Shown piece after piece: positions 45,901 to 59,083 of a DNA stretch of 64,000 nt. Origin of the DNA: Luzula sylvatica (Eukaryota; Streptophyta; Magnoliopsida; Poales; Juncaceae); the NCBI GenBank assembly GCA_946800325.1, contig OX326959.1:11996862-12060861 (forward strand), read 5' to 3'. Below the pieces are notes generated by a model. It had not been told where the DNA came from and ran no database searches. It worked only from the letters and a program-made list of their open reading frames with translations. How positions within the stretch are numbered: position 1 is the stretch's first letter; every line of letters begins with the position of its first letter. A program made the translations under genes and the position numbers.

Positions 45901-46161
45901 GTGTTTAGAAGGTCGAAGGAGGAGGAGAAGGAGGAGGAGGAGAGATACGAGTATAGATTGGTAGGAGTGGTGGAACATTCTGGAAGCATGAGTGGAGGGC
46001 ATTACGTCGCGTACGTGAGAGGAGAGAGAGTGATGAAAGGTGGGGCCCATTGTCAGAGTTGGTTTTACGCTTCTGATGCGCACGTTAAGGAGGTTTCCTG
46101 GCAGGAGGTTTTGAGAAGCGAAGCTTATCTTTTGTTCTACGAAAGAATAGTTGATAATTAA
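42946..46161 (+). CDS. UBP1/UBP2: Ubiquitin carboxyl-terminal hydrolase, UBP1/UBP2 type
   Basis: Three exons (42946-43461, 43541-45831, 45909-46161) give 1019 residues. The N-terminus is a zf-UBP (BUZ) domain with C48/H50, C75/C78, C113/C116, C121, H133/H137, H143 and C157/C160, which binds the free C-terminus of ubiquitin. The catalytic Cys box [17 protein letters not shown] has Cys at residue 224; the His box [16 protein letters not shown] has His at 967, and the Asp is in SDAHV (about 992). Two CxxC pairs of the USP fingers are visible (SCMVCGH and WHCEKCSEL). A long acidic insert of roughly 480 residues lies between the Cys and His boxes, as in Arabidopsis UBP1/UBP2; it contains short duplicated segments. 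The family removes ubiquitin from proteins. The first intron has a slightly unusual donor (GTTCGT). It looks intact; length matches UBP1/UBP2. Confidence 0.93.
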
Positions 46162-47481
46162 GAGAGAGAAAGAGTTTTTTTTTTTTAAAGATTTTAGGGT
46201 TTATGGGTTGGGCCAAATTTGCGATTTAGTTATGTGTTTGTTGTTGTGAATTTGGAGTTTTGGGGGGTTGAAAAAGGAAATTGGACATAGAAATACTTGT
46301 TTACTTGGGAGTTTTAGAATGGAGAAAGATTAATTTAAGTTGTTAAATTGAAAGGATGTAATGTAATGTATTTGTTGTTGTTAATTTTGAGTTATGGAAG
46401 ATATGATTCTCTCGAGATATTTTGACTAATGGGGTATTCAAATTCAAATATTTCTGACGATTTTAAATTGGAAATATGTCACCCCATATAAAATAAATAT
46501 GTTAGGATAACATTTTTTTAATGAATATGATGCAACTTTATGCAATTGAGAGGGGTATTCGTATTTAATTCTATGAAGATTTTTAATTTGAAGTATGTCA
46601 CGCCATATTAAATATGTTAGGATAACCTTTTTAAATGCATGAGAAGTGTAATAAGGGTAGTTAGTAATATTAATTGTTGTAATTAGTTTAAAATTTATGT
46701 TTGGATTGAGGTATTTGTTGTATTGCTGCAATTCTATCTCCCATATGCCATCTTATTACAGCAGTGGCGACTCTCGTGAAAACTACCAGAGTCACAAAAG
46801 CAGCATTGTAAATTTTTTGGCGGGAAAACTTCTCTCTCCAAAATAACAGAACCTTCTCTCTCATCGAGCCCTCTCTCACAACCAGACCTCAGCCCTGCAC
46901 ATGCTTTTCCAAAGGTTACTAGTAATCTTTATCTCTCTCAACGATTTTTTTCGAAGGAAGATTGATTCTGAACTAGGTTCTACTAAGAACTAAAATGGAT
47001 CTACTAAAAAGGTTCATTGATTCTGATTCTCTGAAGATAAACTTTATTTTATACAGGTTTTTGAATAATGATGTATAGAGATTTTATCAATATTAGAAGA
47101 CCTGAGAAATTAGAAAATGAAAGATGATATTTGCTCGATATGGTAAACAGAGATCATTTTATTATTTGAATATTCACAACTCCAGAAAATTGTATTTATT
47201 TGACTTCAATTTATGGGACTTATAAGTTATAATTTACTATGAACTTTAATTGATTTTTTGTAACTCGAATTTGTTGGTTTATGCTTGATTGTGATCTGTT
47301 AAATTGATTCCTTCATGAAACATAACTACTAAGAATATGACATTTCATATATGTAGGTTATGCTTGAGTATGATCTGTTAAATTTATTCTTTTATAAAAA
47401 ATAACTAAGTTAATAGAATATGACATTTCATGTATGTATGAATGTTCTGCATTCTTCATGAGTATCTTATTATTATAAACA
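46162..47481. other. 3' flank of UBP and gene-free DNA
   Basis: AT-rich, with no domain in any frame. Between 46470 and 46650 two inverted-looking blocks of aaatatgtcaccccatat and aagtatgtcacgccatat recur about 120 bp apart. Nothing else is supported. Confidence 0.45.
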
Positions 47482-47490
47482 TATACTTTT

Positions 47491-49012
47491 GGCAGATTTT
47501 TTAAACTAACCAAGTTTTAATATTTTATTATCAAAATAACCAAGTTTTGAAGATAATTACCAAAATAGACAAAGGCGGACTTTGAAACTCCGCCAAATTA
47601 AAAAATGGCGGAGTTTGTAACTCCGCCATTTTTTACTTCGTTAATTTGTACTTAAGGCTGAGTAATATGTTAGATTATTTGAAATTCCGCCAAATTTGTT
47701 TTTCAATTAAAAATTGATATTTGCTCCCAAATTTTACCATAACATGATTTATGTTCTAAATTATTATATTTAATAAAAATAATAACTAGTACATGTTGGC
47801 CGTTAACTTAATACGTAATTAATAATTGTTCGAATTCATAAATTTGAATAAATTTTACTGAATATTTAATTATATTTCTTAATTATCAACATAATTGAAC
47901 GTAATAACTATATAATGGATAATTCGGCGGGTACATTTTGGGGTAGAATAATTTTTTTTTTTTAATATCTGACAAACCACGTGACACGTTTGAAAAAATA
48001 TATAAAAAATTTATTCTACTCCAAAATGTACCCGCCGAATTATCCATTATTTAGTTATTACGTTCAATTATGTTGATAATTAAGAAATATAATTAAATAT
48101 TCAGTAAAATTTATTCAAATTTAAGTATTCGAATAATTATTAATTACGTATTAAGTTAACAGCCAACATGTACTAGTTATTATTTTAATTAAATATACCA
48201 ATTTAGAACATAGATAATGTTATGGTAAAATTCAGAAACAAATACCAAATTTTATCATAACATGATCTATGTTCTAAATTAGTATATTTAATTAAAATAA
48301 TAACCAATATATGTTAGTTGTTAACTTAATACGTAATTAATAATTGTTCGAATTCATAAATTTGAATAAATTTTACTGAATATTTAATTATATTTCTTAA
48401 TTATCAACATAATTGAGCGTAATAATTATATAATGGATAATTCGGCGGGTACATTTTGGAGTAGAATAAATTATTTATATATTTTTTTCAAACGGTCAAA
48501 AGCTGTGTCAGATAATTAAAAAAAAAAAATTAATGTTCTCCGAAATGTACCCGCCGAGTTATCCATTATTTAGTTATCACGTTCAATTATATTGATAATT
48601 AAGATATATAATTAAATATTCATTAAAATTTATTCAAATTTATGAATTCGAATAATTATTAATTACGTATTAAGTTAACAGCCAACATGTACTAGTTATT
48701 ATTTTAATTAAATATACTAATTTAGAACATAAATCATATTATGGTAAAATTTGGGAGCAAATATTAATTTTTAATTGAAAAACAAAATTTGGCGGAATTT
48801 CAAATTCCGCCAAATATCTAATGTTATCTGCTAACACTATTATCAAATTAAGTGCAAATTAACGATGTGAAAAATGGCGGAGTTACAAACTCCGCCATTT
48901 TTTAATTTGGCGGAATTTCAAAGTCCGCCTTTGTCTATTTTGGTAATTATCTTCAAAACTTGGTTATTTTGGTAATAAAATATTAAAACTTGGTTAATTA
49001 AAAAAATCTGCC
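47491..49012. mobile_element. Mutator-like foldback element with two tandem hairpins
   Basis: The 1522-bp element starts ggcagatttttt and ends aaaaaatctgcc, with the exact 9-bp TSD tatactttt (47482-47490 and 49013-49021). The long inverted termini include the phrases aaccaagttttaatatt and gacaaaggcggac, and ggcggagtt-type palindromes. The interior holds four R units of about 220 bp in the order forward, reverse, forward, reverse (about 47730-47945, 48020-48240, 48245-48475, 48540-48760). No coding region. A 9-bp TSD with long inverted repeats fits the Mutator superfamily. Confidence 0.88.
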
Positions 49013-49021
49013 TATACTTTT

Positions 49022-51210
49022 ATTAGTTAAGAATCATAACATATATTCATATTCATATTCATATTCATATATTTATTCAATTATCGTACATCTCATAATT
49101 ATAGAGGTTTCAAATCCTTCCATCCAAACATAAAAATGCTTACAGCAGTGAAAACAATTACTTGGATCCAAACACAAAAAATCAGAATGCAACTCCCAGA
49201 GTTATAATTGCTGCAACTCCAAATTCTTAAGGAGTCTCTGAATCATCAATCCAAACAGCCCCTTTTAGTGCACTTAATCATATGAAATTGAATGTTGATA
49301 TTTTTGTATTGGTCTTATTAACGGCTACATTTCATAATTGGGACAATTTTCAGAAACTCTTGCTTTTTTTAATTTTAATTTAATATTAAAAGAAAGGTGA
49401 TTTTTTAGATTCACAGTTTATCCTTGCCAAGTAGCTTGAATTAATACTACCCAATATTTTTCAGCTATTTTTGAACATCAACATGGCTGCTATAGTTTTG
49501 TGAAGCTATTTTTTTTAATACTACCATACATCCAAAATCCGTAATCAATCTCAACTCGATCTATAACGAGCCGAGACGAGCCGATCAGGAATGAATTTTT
49601 TCGAGCCGAACTTTAGATGTAATTTCGAGCTCGAAGCTTAGTTACGATCTGAGCCGAGCCGAGCTTGAACTGACCTCTAAGGATCGAATTCGGGTCCAAT
49701 ATGTAATATTATTAAAATTATATATATGTGTGACTAAACTACCCCTGTATGTGTAATAGACGCAATTTCTTGTGTATCCTTGTAAAACATCACAATTTCA
49801 CATATATCCTCAATAATGCGAAATTTCACGAGTAACCATGCAAATTCTTCAGATATCATGGATACCCTTTTGAAACCCTTCAAATATGTCAATGATCACT
49901 TGGTTGATTGCTTGACACAATAAAATCATAAGTTGAAGATATTATGGTTTCGAATCTCATTGACATCATATAAAAAATATAGGTATCATTAACGACAAAT
50001 GACCGGTTGTTGGGTGTCATTAAAAAAAACCCTTCAAATATTAGGGTTACTTCTATGAAATCCTTACAATAATATCACATATATTATCACATATACCACT
50101 GTTATCTCATTAAAAATCATCAACGTCTTTCTTGTTAGTAATATACTAATATGTCAATTACCTAATTTTTAAAATTATTTTTCTATAATTATGAATCAAT
50201 TTTGCTGTTAAATAATATTTAAGACCATAAAAAAATCAAGTATTGTCAAAAATATATTTCATGATTTCTTTCCAAGAATCATTACTCAAATCAATAATAT
50301 TCTCAAAATATTAAGTAGGTACTATAATTATATGATGATTGATATTTATTATACTTATATACTATTATTTATATTTTTCATGAATAATGCAAAAATATTT
50401 TTCCTAATATTACGAAAAAACCAAATCTAACCAATATATATAAATTTTCATATTTAAATATATATGACATGTTATAATTTAATTGTTTTTCTATGATGAA
50501 GAAAATTAAGAATAAGAATTATTTTTAAATCTGAAAATTTTTATTTGCATGATTTATGAAAAGTGACAAACGAATAGATAAATGTTAGAAATATCAATCA
50601 TCAATCCGTCATTAACATGGATATAACAGTCATTTGATAAAACAAAATTGAAATCGCTCTCAATTTAATCATCTTGGCTCTTTCAATAGCGCCACCCTAA
50701 TTATATAGTTAAATATAGGGATATCTATGATATTTGAAGGGCTTTACAGGATATTTATGAAATTTCACGTTTTTGAGGGGTATACATGAAATTACGGTAT
50801 TTTTCAGGGTCACCCATGAAATTTCGCCTATGTAATAATGTAATATTATTAAAATTGGAAATACTTATTAGTATAATATCATGTTCAAAATTAAATAAAT
50901 AACATTAATATTAGAAATGAAAATTATATCATGCATTAAATTTATATTAACTCAAATCGAATTAGTGTATTTAGTTATATAGTAATTAGTTACATCTTAC
51001 ATATGAATTACAAATTAATACAAAGTTAATATTATAATTAAATCTATTTAATTAGTTCACATGCTGAATTGATAGACTAATTTAATTTTAGTTAATATTT
51101 ATTGATAAATATTTCTTTTATTAATATGTGATTAATTGGTATATAAAATTGTCTTTGATTTATTTAATGTAGCAGCATATAATTATATTCCATTCAAATT
51201 TGTATACTAA
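49022..51210. other. Gene-free AT-rich DNA with small repeats
   Basis: No gene. A MITE-like stretch rich in gagccgagc and cgagctcg phrases lies at about 49555-49680. A probable small element lies between about 49718 and 50836: its ends share inverted blocks (gaaatttcacgagtaacc on the left against complement phrases gaaatttc and gggtcacc on the right), and the phrase atgtaatattattaaaatt flanks both sides. The remainder shows nothing I can name. Confidence 0.4.
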
Positions 51211-51432
51211 CTAGGAGAATAGTCGCGCTACGCGGCGAGAATGTTAATTATGTTTTTCATTGTAATACAAAGTACATATAAATATGATAATATTGATAAT
51301 TTCGTTTCATAATATAATTATTTGAACTAATTTGTCTATGATTGTGTATATATTTTACAATTATTTTACATTATGATGATAAAAAAAATTCATTTTCTTA
51401 ATCAAATAATAACACTTATATTAATGTCGTTG

Positions 51433-51466
<34 letters not shown>

Positions 51467-52540
51467 TAAGAGGTATAACATGATTTTACAAAAAACATAA
51501 CAACAAATATTATATCACAATATTTCATATAATATCAAATATAAAAATAATGAATCATATAACATATGTAGTAACATATCATTAATTATATAATGCACTG
51601 AAAATTATAAATAATCTCAAACATAATAGAGTAATTTAATAAATAATTTAAAAAATTAATTTAGCATAAACATAAATATAAATTATTTTATATCATATGA
51701 TTTTTTTTTAGTTTTATATTTTTAAAAATAACATAATTATTTGATAAGTGTTTATAAATTTAAGAAATTATTTCGATGGATAAACATTTTTTTTATTTCT
51801 ATTATTTTTCAAAAAAATAAATATTAAATTTGTTTGATTAGAAACACAAATATAATAAACTTAGTATTATATGGTATTAGTACAGTTATGATTTTTTAAA
51901 AATAAATATTAATATTGAAAATTCTATTATGTAAGTAAAATAATTAAAATTTTATTTTATAAAAATACACTTTTTGCATTGTATTTTTTACATAATATTT
52001 TACAAATTCAAATTATGGAAAATGGTATGTATGAACGATACTAATATGGATGTCAAAATAAAGAGAAAATCAAAACGGATATATTTGATGAATTTTTAAA
52101 ATTAATATTCTAAAAATAATACTACTATGTGTTGTATGTTTATAATATTACATATTAAGTTATTAGTATTTCATATATAATTTTTTCATCTTTCATTGGA
52201 TTCACATTTGATCATATAATTTTATGTGAAATTATAAATAATTGAATAAACTTAGTATAACATGAACATAATCAATAATAATAATCCACATCATTAATAT
52301 ATGATGATGTGGATTTCTAAGAATCCTTAAAACATAGTGTAAAATAAGGGACACTCAAATGACTACAAAGAAAAAATATTTATAAAAATCAATGATTAAT
52401 CAATGGTCTAAATTTTGTCACATATCATAATTTAAAGGTTAAAAAAAAAATGATGATGTGACACAAGAAAATTACATAAAGTTGGGTCCAAAATAAGGAC
52501 GTGGGTAAATTAAGGTTTACCTAACCAATATTCTAATTGA
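51211..52540 (-). mobile_element. Probable non-autonomous Helitron
   Basis: Read on the minus strand, the left edge is a GC-rich hairpin (gccgcgtagcgcgac, complement of 51222-51236) followed about 10 bases later by CTAG and then T. This is the CTRR-T 3' terminus of Helitrons. The 5' end would lie near 52500-52540; a TC start is possible at 52540, but the flanking base does not fit A/T insertion, so that end is uncertain. No Rep/helicase gene is present. Confidence 0.45.
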
Positions 52541-53145
52541 ATATATATATTAATATTAATTAATTACATTGTAACTGATACCAATTAACATGTATCAATG
52601 AATTAATATGTATTATAATATAATTACAATTGATTAGTATTAATTCATATGTATCAATGTATTAATGGCAATGAATTATAAATATTCAAGGGATATTATA
52701 GTCCAAATTTTATTTTAAATCGAAATGAAGTTGTCAACACTCATCAGTGGTTAACTAATTTTAAGTTTAGCCTAACTTTTTTGTTTTATTCTGTCAATTC
52801 TTTCAATTTCTTCTTTTGTTTGGCATGGATAAGACTGCTTTATCATATTGCCAAACTTTGGTCAATTTAGTTAAGTTTTGACATTTTATCCATACTAACA
52901 TTATTTTTTTGTACCACATGTAAATAAGCTTCATGAAACTCTTTTTTCAGCTCAACAGAATAAATGAATAATATATTGAGAAAATAAAATAAAATTTGAC
53001 CTAGAGGATATAAGAAAATGATATTTTGCTTTTTTAGGTAAAAAGTTTTTTCCCTTTGCTTGGTGTTTATAATTTTTATTTATTTGATTCTTCTATGTTT
53101 ATGTTTAATTTTGCATAATATAGTATTTTATTTATTTATTTTTAT
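52541..53145. other. Gene-free AT-rich DNA
   Basis: Contains palindromic ttaattaatt and attaatatgtatt phrases near 52550-52680. No gene or element boundary is supported. Confidence 0.4.
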
Positions 53146-53895
53146 CAATGTTCTAAATAGCAATGCTATAGCGGGGAGGTAGCACGTTGTAGCGGAATTC
53201 GAAAAGTAGACGATGTGTCGCTTCATATTTTAAATTTATAGTACGTTGTTTCGTTACAGCGCTATAGCGGATTGTTACAGCATAGAAGACACACATATTT
53301 AGGGGTTTTTAACAACGTTATATTATTATAATATTATTTGTTTTTTATCCAATCCATTAGTTTTTGATAGTCGTTGTTATACATCAACAAAGATCCTAAT
53401 TAACTTTTTTTTCTCTCTCTCTCATTTGCTCGAATTTTTTTATTTTTGAAGTTCGATTATTCGGAGGATTTTGCTTCATCCTCAAAATATAGAGTATAAT
53501 GGATGCATCTTGTTCTACGTTGGATGAGAAAGTAAAATAGTTAAATGTTTTTTTGTAATAAGTCTAGTGACCGACTAGTGAATTATGTATTTTTTTTGAT
53601 GATTTTATCGTATATTCGGACTAATTATATTATTTTCAAGTATGAAAGTTTGGATTAAATTATTAATTAATATGTGGTATGTTCGGATAAAAAAGTTATA
53701 TTTGAATTTTGTATTGATTATATTTTGGCTACATTAAATCATACTATATTTTAAATAATATTTATGTTAATTTGTATTTATGTAATAATCGAAATCTGCT
53801 GTAATACAAAGCGGTTCTATATCGTTCTCTAATGCTAAATGATAAATTAAACGTCAAAACGATGCGTATCCGTTTACACGTTATATAAAACATTG
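53146..53895. mobile_element. hAT-like MITE remnant
   Basis: The ends caatgttctaaatagc and, read inward from the right, caatgttttatataac form weak terminal inverted repeats. Cell-like phrases gctatagcggg and cgttacagcgctatagcgg lie near the left end, and aagcggttctatatcg near the right. No matching TSD is seen, so it is old or rearranged. Confidence 0.45.
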
Positions 53896-55976
53896 ATATG
53901 TGTTGATTGAAATGCTAATTATAAACCTTGATAAAGTTAAAACCAAAAAATCAAGTTATCAGAAACTAATAAATTTGAAAACTCTTTTTTTTTTAGATAC
54001 TCAATGAAATTTTGATTTTTTTTTTAAAAAAAACAATCCATCACAATTTATGGAATATTCATGAGAAAAAAAACAAAATGTCCTTATACTCTGAATTCGT
54101 TAATAGTGAAATGATGGGACCAAAATGTCCCCATCATGATGTCCCTTCTTACTTCTCGACGTTGGTTACATTACGTACGTAATTATAATTATAATTATTC
54201 ACAAATAAAGTAAGCAACTATTTCCCTTTAACTTTTAGTTTGATACATGATATATCCTCACATTATATCATTTTAATATGCTTCAATCATCAAATAATTG
54301 AACTATTTTCCTCAGCATTTATTCACAAATTAAAGAATGATGTTCACATTCCAATTCTTTTGACTTTTAATCTAGAAAAAAAGAGAATCTCCCATACCTA
54401 ACATAATACAAATTTTAATTAATTAGTTTAGTTAAATAACATATATATATATATATTTTTTAATGTAAAATGACGAAAATACCCTCGACAAGTTTGTTAA
54501 TGTTGTTGTACAACCCCGTGTATATTTCCGTAATTTCCTCCTCCCTTCGTTATCTGAACGACACATCCAGAACCTCTACATCTTCATCTGTATATAACTC
54601 CTTATAACAAATGATTTTGGAATATTTAATAAAAATAAACCAAATGCTCTAAATGCTAAAAAAAAAAATCATTTTATGATTATGTGAAAAAACATGGTTA
54701 TAAATGGATTGAATTCTACTTAATGAAATTAACTTAATTTGTATGGACAAAAAAATTTATATTGATGAAATTATATTTTAATAATACATTGGTAATTTTA
54801 TATTTTTAAATAAGATTTAAGATTTTGCAAAGAGGAAGACTTTGTGCATCGTGAAGAAATCGCCAAGAGGATAACCGTCGCCACAAAGTAGAGTATGGAT
54901 TTTGGGAAGAAATCATCAGAAAAATCTTCGCCGGCGGTTCACAGCCTGGGAGATAGATAAATATGTATGTATCATGTGGACCGATGTATTTTATCTTCTC
55001 GTTTTATACATTAAAATTATTAAAAAAATCACGCAAAAGGACGTGTCGACATGATTATCTAAGAATGTTATATAATATTTTCGTTGTAAATTTTTTAAAA
55101 TATCTTCACAATATTATCGCACTACTAAATGAACAGCCTTACATGTTTTAAGAAGACAATGAAAATTAAAAAAAATGAATATAATTATATGTAGGTAAAA
55201 ACGTTTTCTTTTATTAATATCAAGTTTAATCCCCATGTGTTGATATACGAGTGTAAAAAATTCAATCCAGTTTATAGACATATTTTTTTAAATTGAAATA
55301 AGATAAATTTTAATTATTTCTTAAAAATAATTTCACAATCATTCTCATCTCATCGCCTCCATAATGCTCCATTCTCTAAGGTGAATGGATATATGAGTAT
55401 TTTGTTTATTGGTTTTGTAAAATTAATGTGAATTCTACGTATCAATAATTCTAGAGAATGAATTTGAAGATGACAGCATTTATTTTGAAATTGATTTAGG
55501 ACAAAATTATCACAATAAAAAATAAAAATAATATACACATTCATTACACAGTAGGTTATATAGAAATGGACTTACAGGAACAAGAAAGATCTCTCCAAGC
55601 ATACGAAGTAAAAGAATTACTCGATAATGACCAAAACCCCCCTCGAGATCCATTCTTCCTCTTCTAAATACTTCTTCGTCTCTCTCTCTTCTCTCCCATA
55701 TCTCTGGTATTCTTCCATTGGTGTCCCTTTTAATTTGTTCAATTTTGTAATCATCTCAAAAGGTTAATTTGGTCGGCTTCTTTTTGTTTCGATTCAACAA
55801 ATTAACAAACAAATTAGAGATTTCCTTTACGCCCAATTTTCTGTTTTTTTTTCATTTTCCTCTCTCCTCAAATTTCCGGAGTGTTTGTTATCTCAATTTC
55901 TTGCTGAAAAGAGCGATTATCTCCCAATTTACACCCATCACAACTCAAAAAGTTCCAAACTTTAGTACCAACAAAA
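53896..55976. other. Upstream region of the RING gene, no other gene
   Basis: AT-rich, with a few short frames (60-64 codons) that carry no domain. The stretch 54830-54960 is slightly more GC-rich but not recognisable. A CT-rich leader-like block at about 55670-55720 probably marks the promoter and 5' UTR of the RING gene. Confidence 0.45.
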
Positions 55977-56690
55977 ATGGAAGCAAGCACAAGCTTGATG
56001 ACTCGAAGAAGCCTCACCCTCTACGATCAACTCTCCGTCGTTCCTCACAATTCAAAAAATCTTCGAGACCTTCTCAAACAACCCGACTCCTCCGATCCAT
56101 GTCCCGGCAGTAACCCCAACTCCACTCCAAGCCCCAACACGGCATGGCGTACTCTTCGCGACCTTCTCCAGCTCCACACAAACCGTACCTCAGAACCAAA
56201 CCCAAACCCAAATCCAGAAACCAATCCAAACCCAAATCTTCCTAGAGAGACCGAAGAAATGGAATCGCAACCAGAAAGGGTGTCGTTAATGGCATTACTA
56301 GAACTATCAGGCAGAAATGTCGACAACGAGGAGATTATCCAATCGTCCGAAGAACAACAACCAGAAGTGGCAGAAGGAGGAGACCCGACATCGAGAGTAT
56401 CGCTAATGGCTTTGCTGGAACAGCAGAGCGAGAGAACTTTGAGTTACGCGGTGGAAGAAGAGAGGAAGGAGGAGGAACAGGAGGACGGAGGAGGAGGAGG
56501 AGGAGAGGCGGCGGAAGGCGGCGAAGGCCTGGCGACGGTGTGCTGTGTTTGTATGATAAGGCACAAAGGAGCGGCGTTCATCCCTTGCGGACATACCTTC
56601 TGTCGCCGGTGCTCACGTGACTTGCACGTGACCAGAGGAACCTGTCCTCTTTGCAATGGACCTATTGTACAGGTCCTTGATATCTTCTGA
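55977..56690 (+). CDS. RING-HC finger protein (probable E3 ubiquitin ligase)
   Basis: An intronless frame of 237 residues. The C-terminal RING-HC (C3HC4) has C189, C192, C204, H206, C209, C212, C223 and C226, spaced as in canonical RING domains that recruit E2 enzymes. The rest is low in complexity: Pro/Asn-rich (EPNPNPNPETNPNPN, about 73-88), acidic and Gly-rich (about 160-183). Two short motifs are duplicated: LRDLL at 29-33 and 60-64, and RVSLMALLE at 100-109 and 140-148. No transmembrane segment or signal peptide is seen. Start chosen at the first ATG of the frame with a plausible leader. It is probably a plant-specific small RING-HC family; I do not recognise a named member. No damage is seen. 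Confidence 0.88.
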   Translation: MEASTSLMTRRSLTLYDQLSVVPHNSKNLRDLLKQPDSSDPCPGSNPNSTPSPNTAWRTLRDLLQLHTNRTSEPNPNPNPETNPNPNLPRETEEMESQPERVSLMALLELSGRNVDNEEIIQSSEEQQPEVAEGGDPTSRVSLMALLEQQSERTLSYAVEEERKEEEQEDGGGGGGEAAEGGEGLATVCCVCMIRHKGAAFIPCGHTFCRRCSRDLHVTRGTCPLCNGPIVQVLDIF

Positions 56691-59010
56691 TCAATTATTA
56701 TATTTTTCAGGGGTGCTTTTGCATATGTACATGTAATATGTAATATGTATTATTTATGCAACCTCTGTTATGATTTATGGAAAGAAAAAAAAAGGGCTGG
56801 TAAATGTAATATTTATGTTTAATTTTTTTTTGTTTGTTTGTTTGTTTGGATGATTTGGTGAATTTTGTTGAAGGTCTGATTGAAATTGAAAGCATCAGAC
56901 AAAGGGTTGATTTTAGATGCAGAAATTCTGACAATAATTAGTTGGCGATGTTGTTTCGATGGATCCTACACCCATCTCATAATTGACTGTTTATTATGTA
57001 ATTTAGAGTAATGTTGTAAAATATACGTGGCGAGTTGTGATTGGACGAGCGTAAATACTCGTTTTGATAATGAGATAATCAGAATTTTTCGCGTCGTATT
57101 CGTGATAAAATCCTACACCCACATACAAATAATATTTTTTTGTTCGGCTATTTTAAAGGCGAGATTGGTTTAGTAACTAGTTTACGCAAAAAAAAATTAT
57201 GCACTTTAAAAATATAAAATATTGAAAAAAAATATATATATTATTTTATCAATTATTTTTTTATTCGGGTATTTTAAAGTCGGGATTTGTACCGTAAATT
57301 GTCATTGGGGGGGAGATTTAATGATTCATTTTGGTGGATAAAGAGAATTAATGTCAATAATCAGCGGTTTTTATATGGAAAGTTAAAGATAACACTAGTA
57401 GGGTGTTTTTTAAGAATTAAACTAAATTTGTAGGTGGTTTTCGAGTTATCTAAAAGTTAGGGGGGTTTTGATAAATCCCAAAAAAATTCGGAGATTTTTG
57501 AAGAATTTTCCTAATATTTTTTTGTAATTATTTTTATTTAAAGTAGGAAAAAAATTGCACTTTCGGCAGACCTGTTGGCAAAAGTGCAGGTACTAGCCCA
57601 TGTTTAGGAATTTTTCTGTAAGATTCTAGGAATCTACCTGTAAATCTATCATTATTTTTTACTGATATGTCGAAATTGAATTCTGCTTGTTTTGTTAGAT
57701 TTGTTATTGTGTGTGGAATGATTGTGTGAAATTTGTTAGATTTATCATGAATTTCTAATTTATTTACATTTATCTATTAATTATGTGTTTGTGTGAAAAA
57801 TTAGCATTACACATTTTTTTTATGATGTTTAAAAATCTAAAAAATTAGTGTATTCTTTGCATATTTTTCATGTTTGGAGATTCTTCTATTTAATTAGAAA
57901 ATAAAAAGGTAAAAAAATGTTTGGATAATTATGTTAAATTGCTATGAAAATTCCTCTATTTTTATGTAATGTTTTGTAAAATAGATTTAATGGCTCTATA
58001 TTTTTTAAAATCACCAAAAATATGTCCTGCTTAATATTGATCGTGTCTAATTTGTTCACGATCTTATCTCACTCAATTTCATTTATTTTTCTATTTGTTA
58101 TGACGACTTTTAAAAAATCATCTATGAAAATCTGAACAATTGATAAATGAATTTCTAAAAATGCTACATGTAATAAAAGAATAGTTTTTCTCAGTTATCA
58201 TTCACATGAATCAAATGAAATCTGAAAAATGTGTAACTAATCTTAAAACTTAAAGATGTATTAAATTAACATATACTAGCACTAGTTCTAAAAATGCTAC
58301 ATGTAATAAAAAAAATAGTTTTTCTCAGTTATCATTCACTTTTGTGGAGACAAGTAGAATTTCCCTATAAAAAACACTGGTTGGCTACAACAAGAAATTT
58401 GTGGGAAGATTAGCACATCACTAGACACTAGTTCAGCTAATATTTATACTAGCACTAATGGGTCATATCAATTGGCTGTTTCTTCTTTAAATATTATTTT
58501 TTAGGGTAAACGAAAATGTGTTCAAAGTTTCTTTAAAGTATCTAAAAATGAGAGGATTTTTTAAAATATTATTTTTTTGTAATAAATGAAAAATATCTGG
58601 TATGTCAATAAAATTTGAACCCACAATTTCTCACAAAATTTAATTTTTTGCGTTTTATACTTAACCAACTAGATTATGAATTATATGATTTTTTTTTTTT
58701 TAAATATTGTTAAAGAATTCCACAATAAAATGGACCAGAATATCTTCTTATTTTAATTTAACTTTTGTTCGAAATTCTGTTTGGAACAATAAAATTTGAG
58801 TAAACTATGTATCGGAGTAATTAGGTTGGTAGCGAGTACATACATTATTCAATATTATCTCATTTCTTCTTGTCATTTAATTAAACTAATATTTCTTTTA
58901 CCAAAAGTTTTATGAGATTATGCACTGATGGAAATATAATTGTAACTTAGTCCGCCGACAGAATTTAGCACATGAATAGGAAAATATGATTATGCATGAT
59001 AACAACAAGT
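56691..59010. other. Gene-free AT-rich DNA with a local direct repeat
   Basis: No gene. A block of about 53 bp (ttctaaaaatgctacatg ... ttatcattcac) occurs at 58153-58205 and again at 58286-58340. Phrases about cctacaccca recur near 56964 and 57111. The remainder holds nothing I can name. Confidence 0.45.
58153..58340. repeat. Local direct repeat, two copies
   Basis: Two copies of about 53 bp about 133 bp apart, 58153-58205 and 58286-58340, differing only in the length of an A run. Confidence 0.75.
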
Positions 59011-59050
59011 GTTGATATGGCCGAGTTGGTCTAAGGCGCCAGATTAAGGT

Positions 59051-59083
<33 letters not shown>

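Noticed and set aside
46680..49260. A single MITE with tgtttggattg ends spanning the foldback element
   Set aside because: The phrase tgtttggattg occurs at both sides but the match ends after about 12 bases, and no TSD was found.
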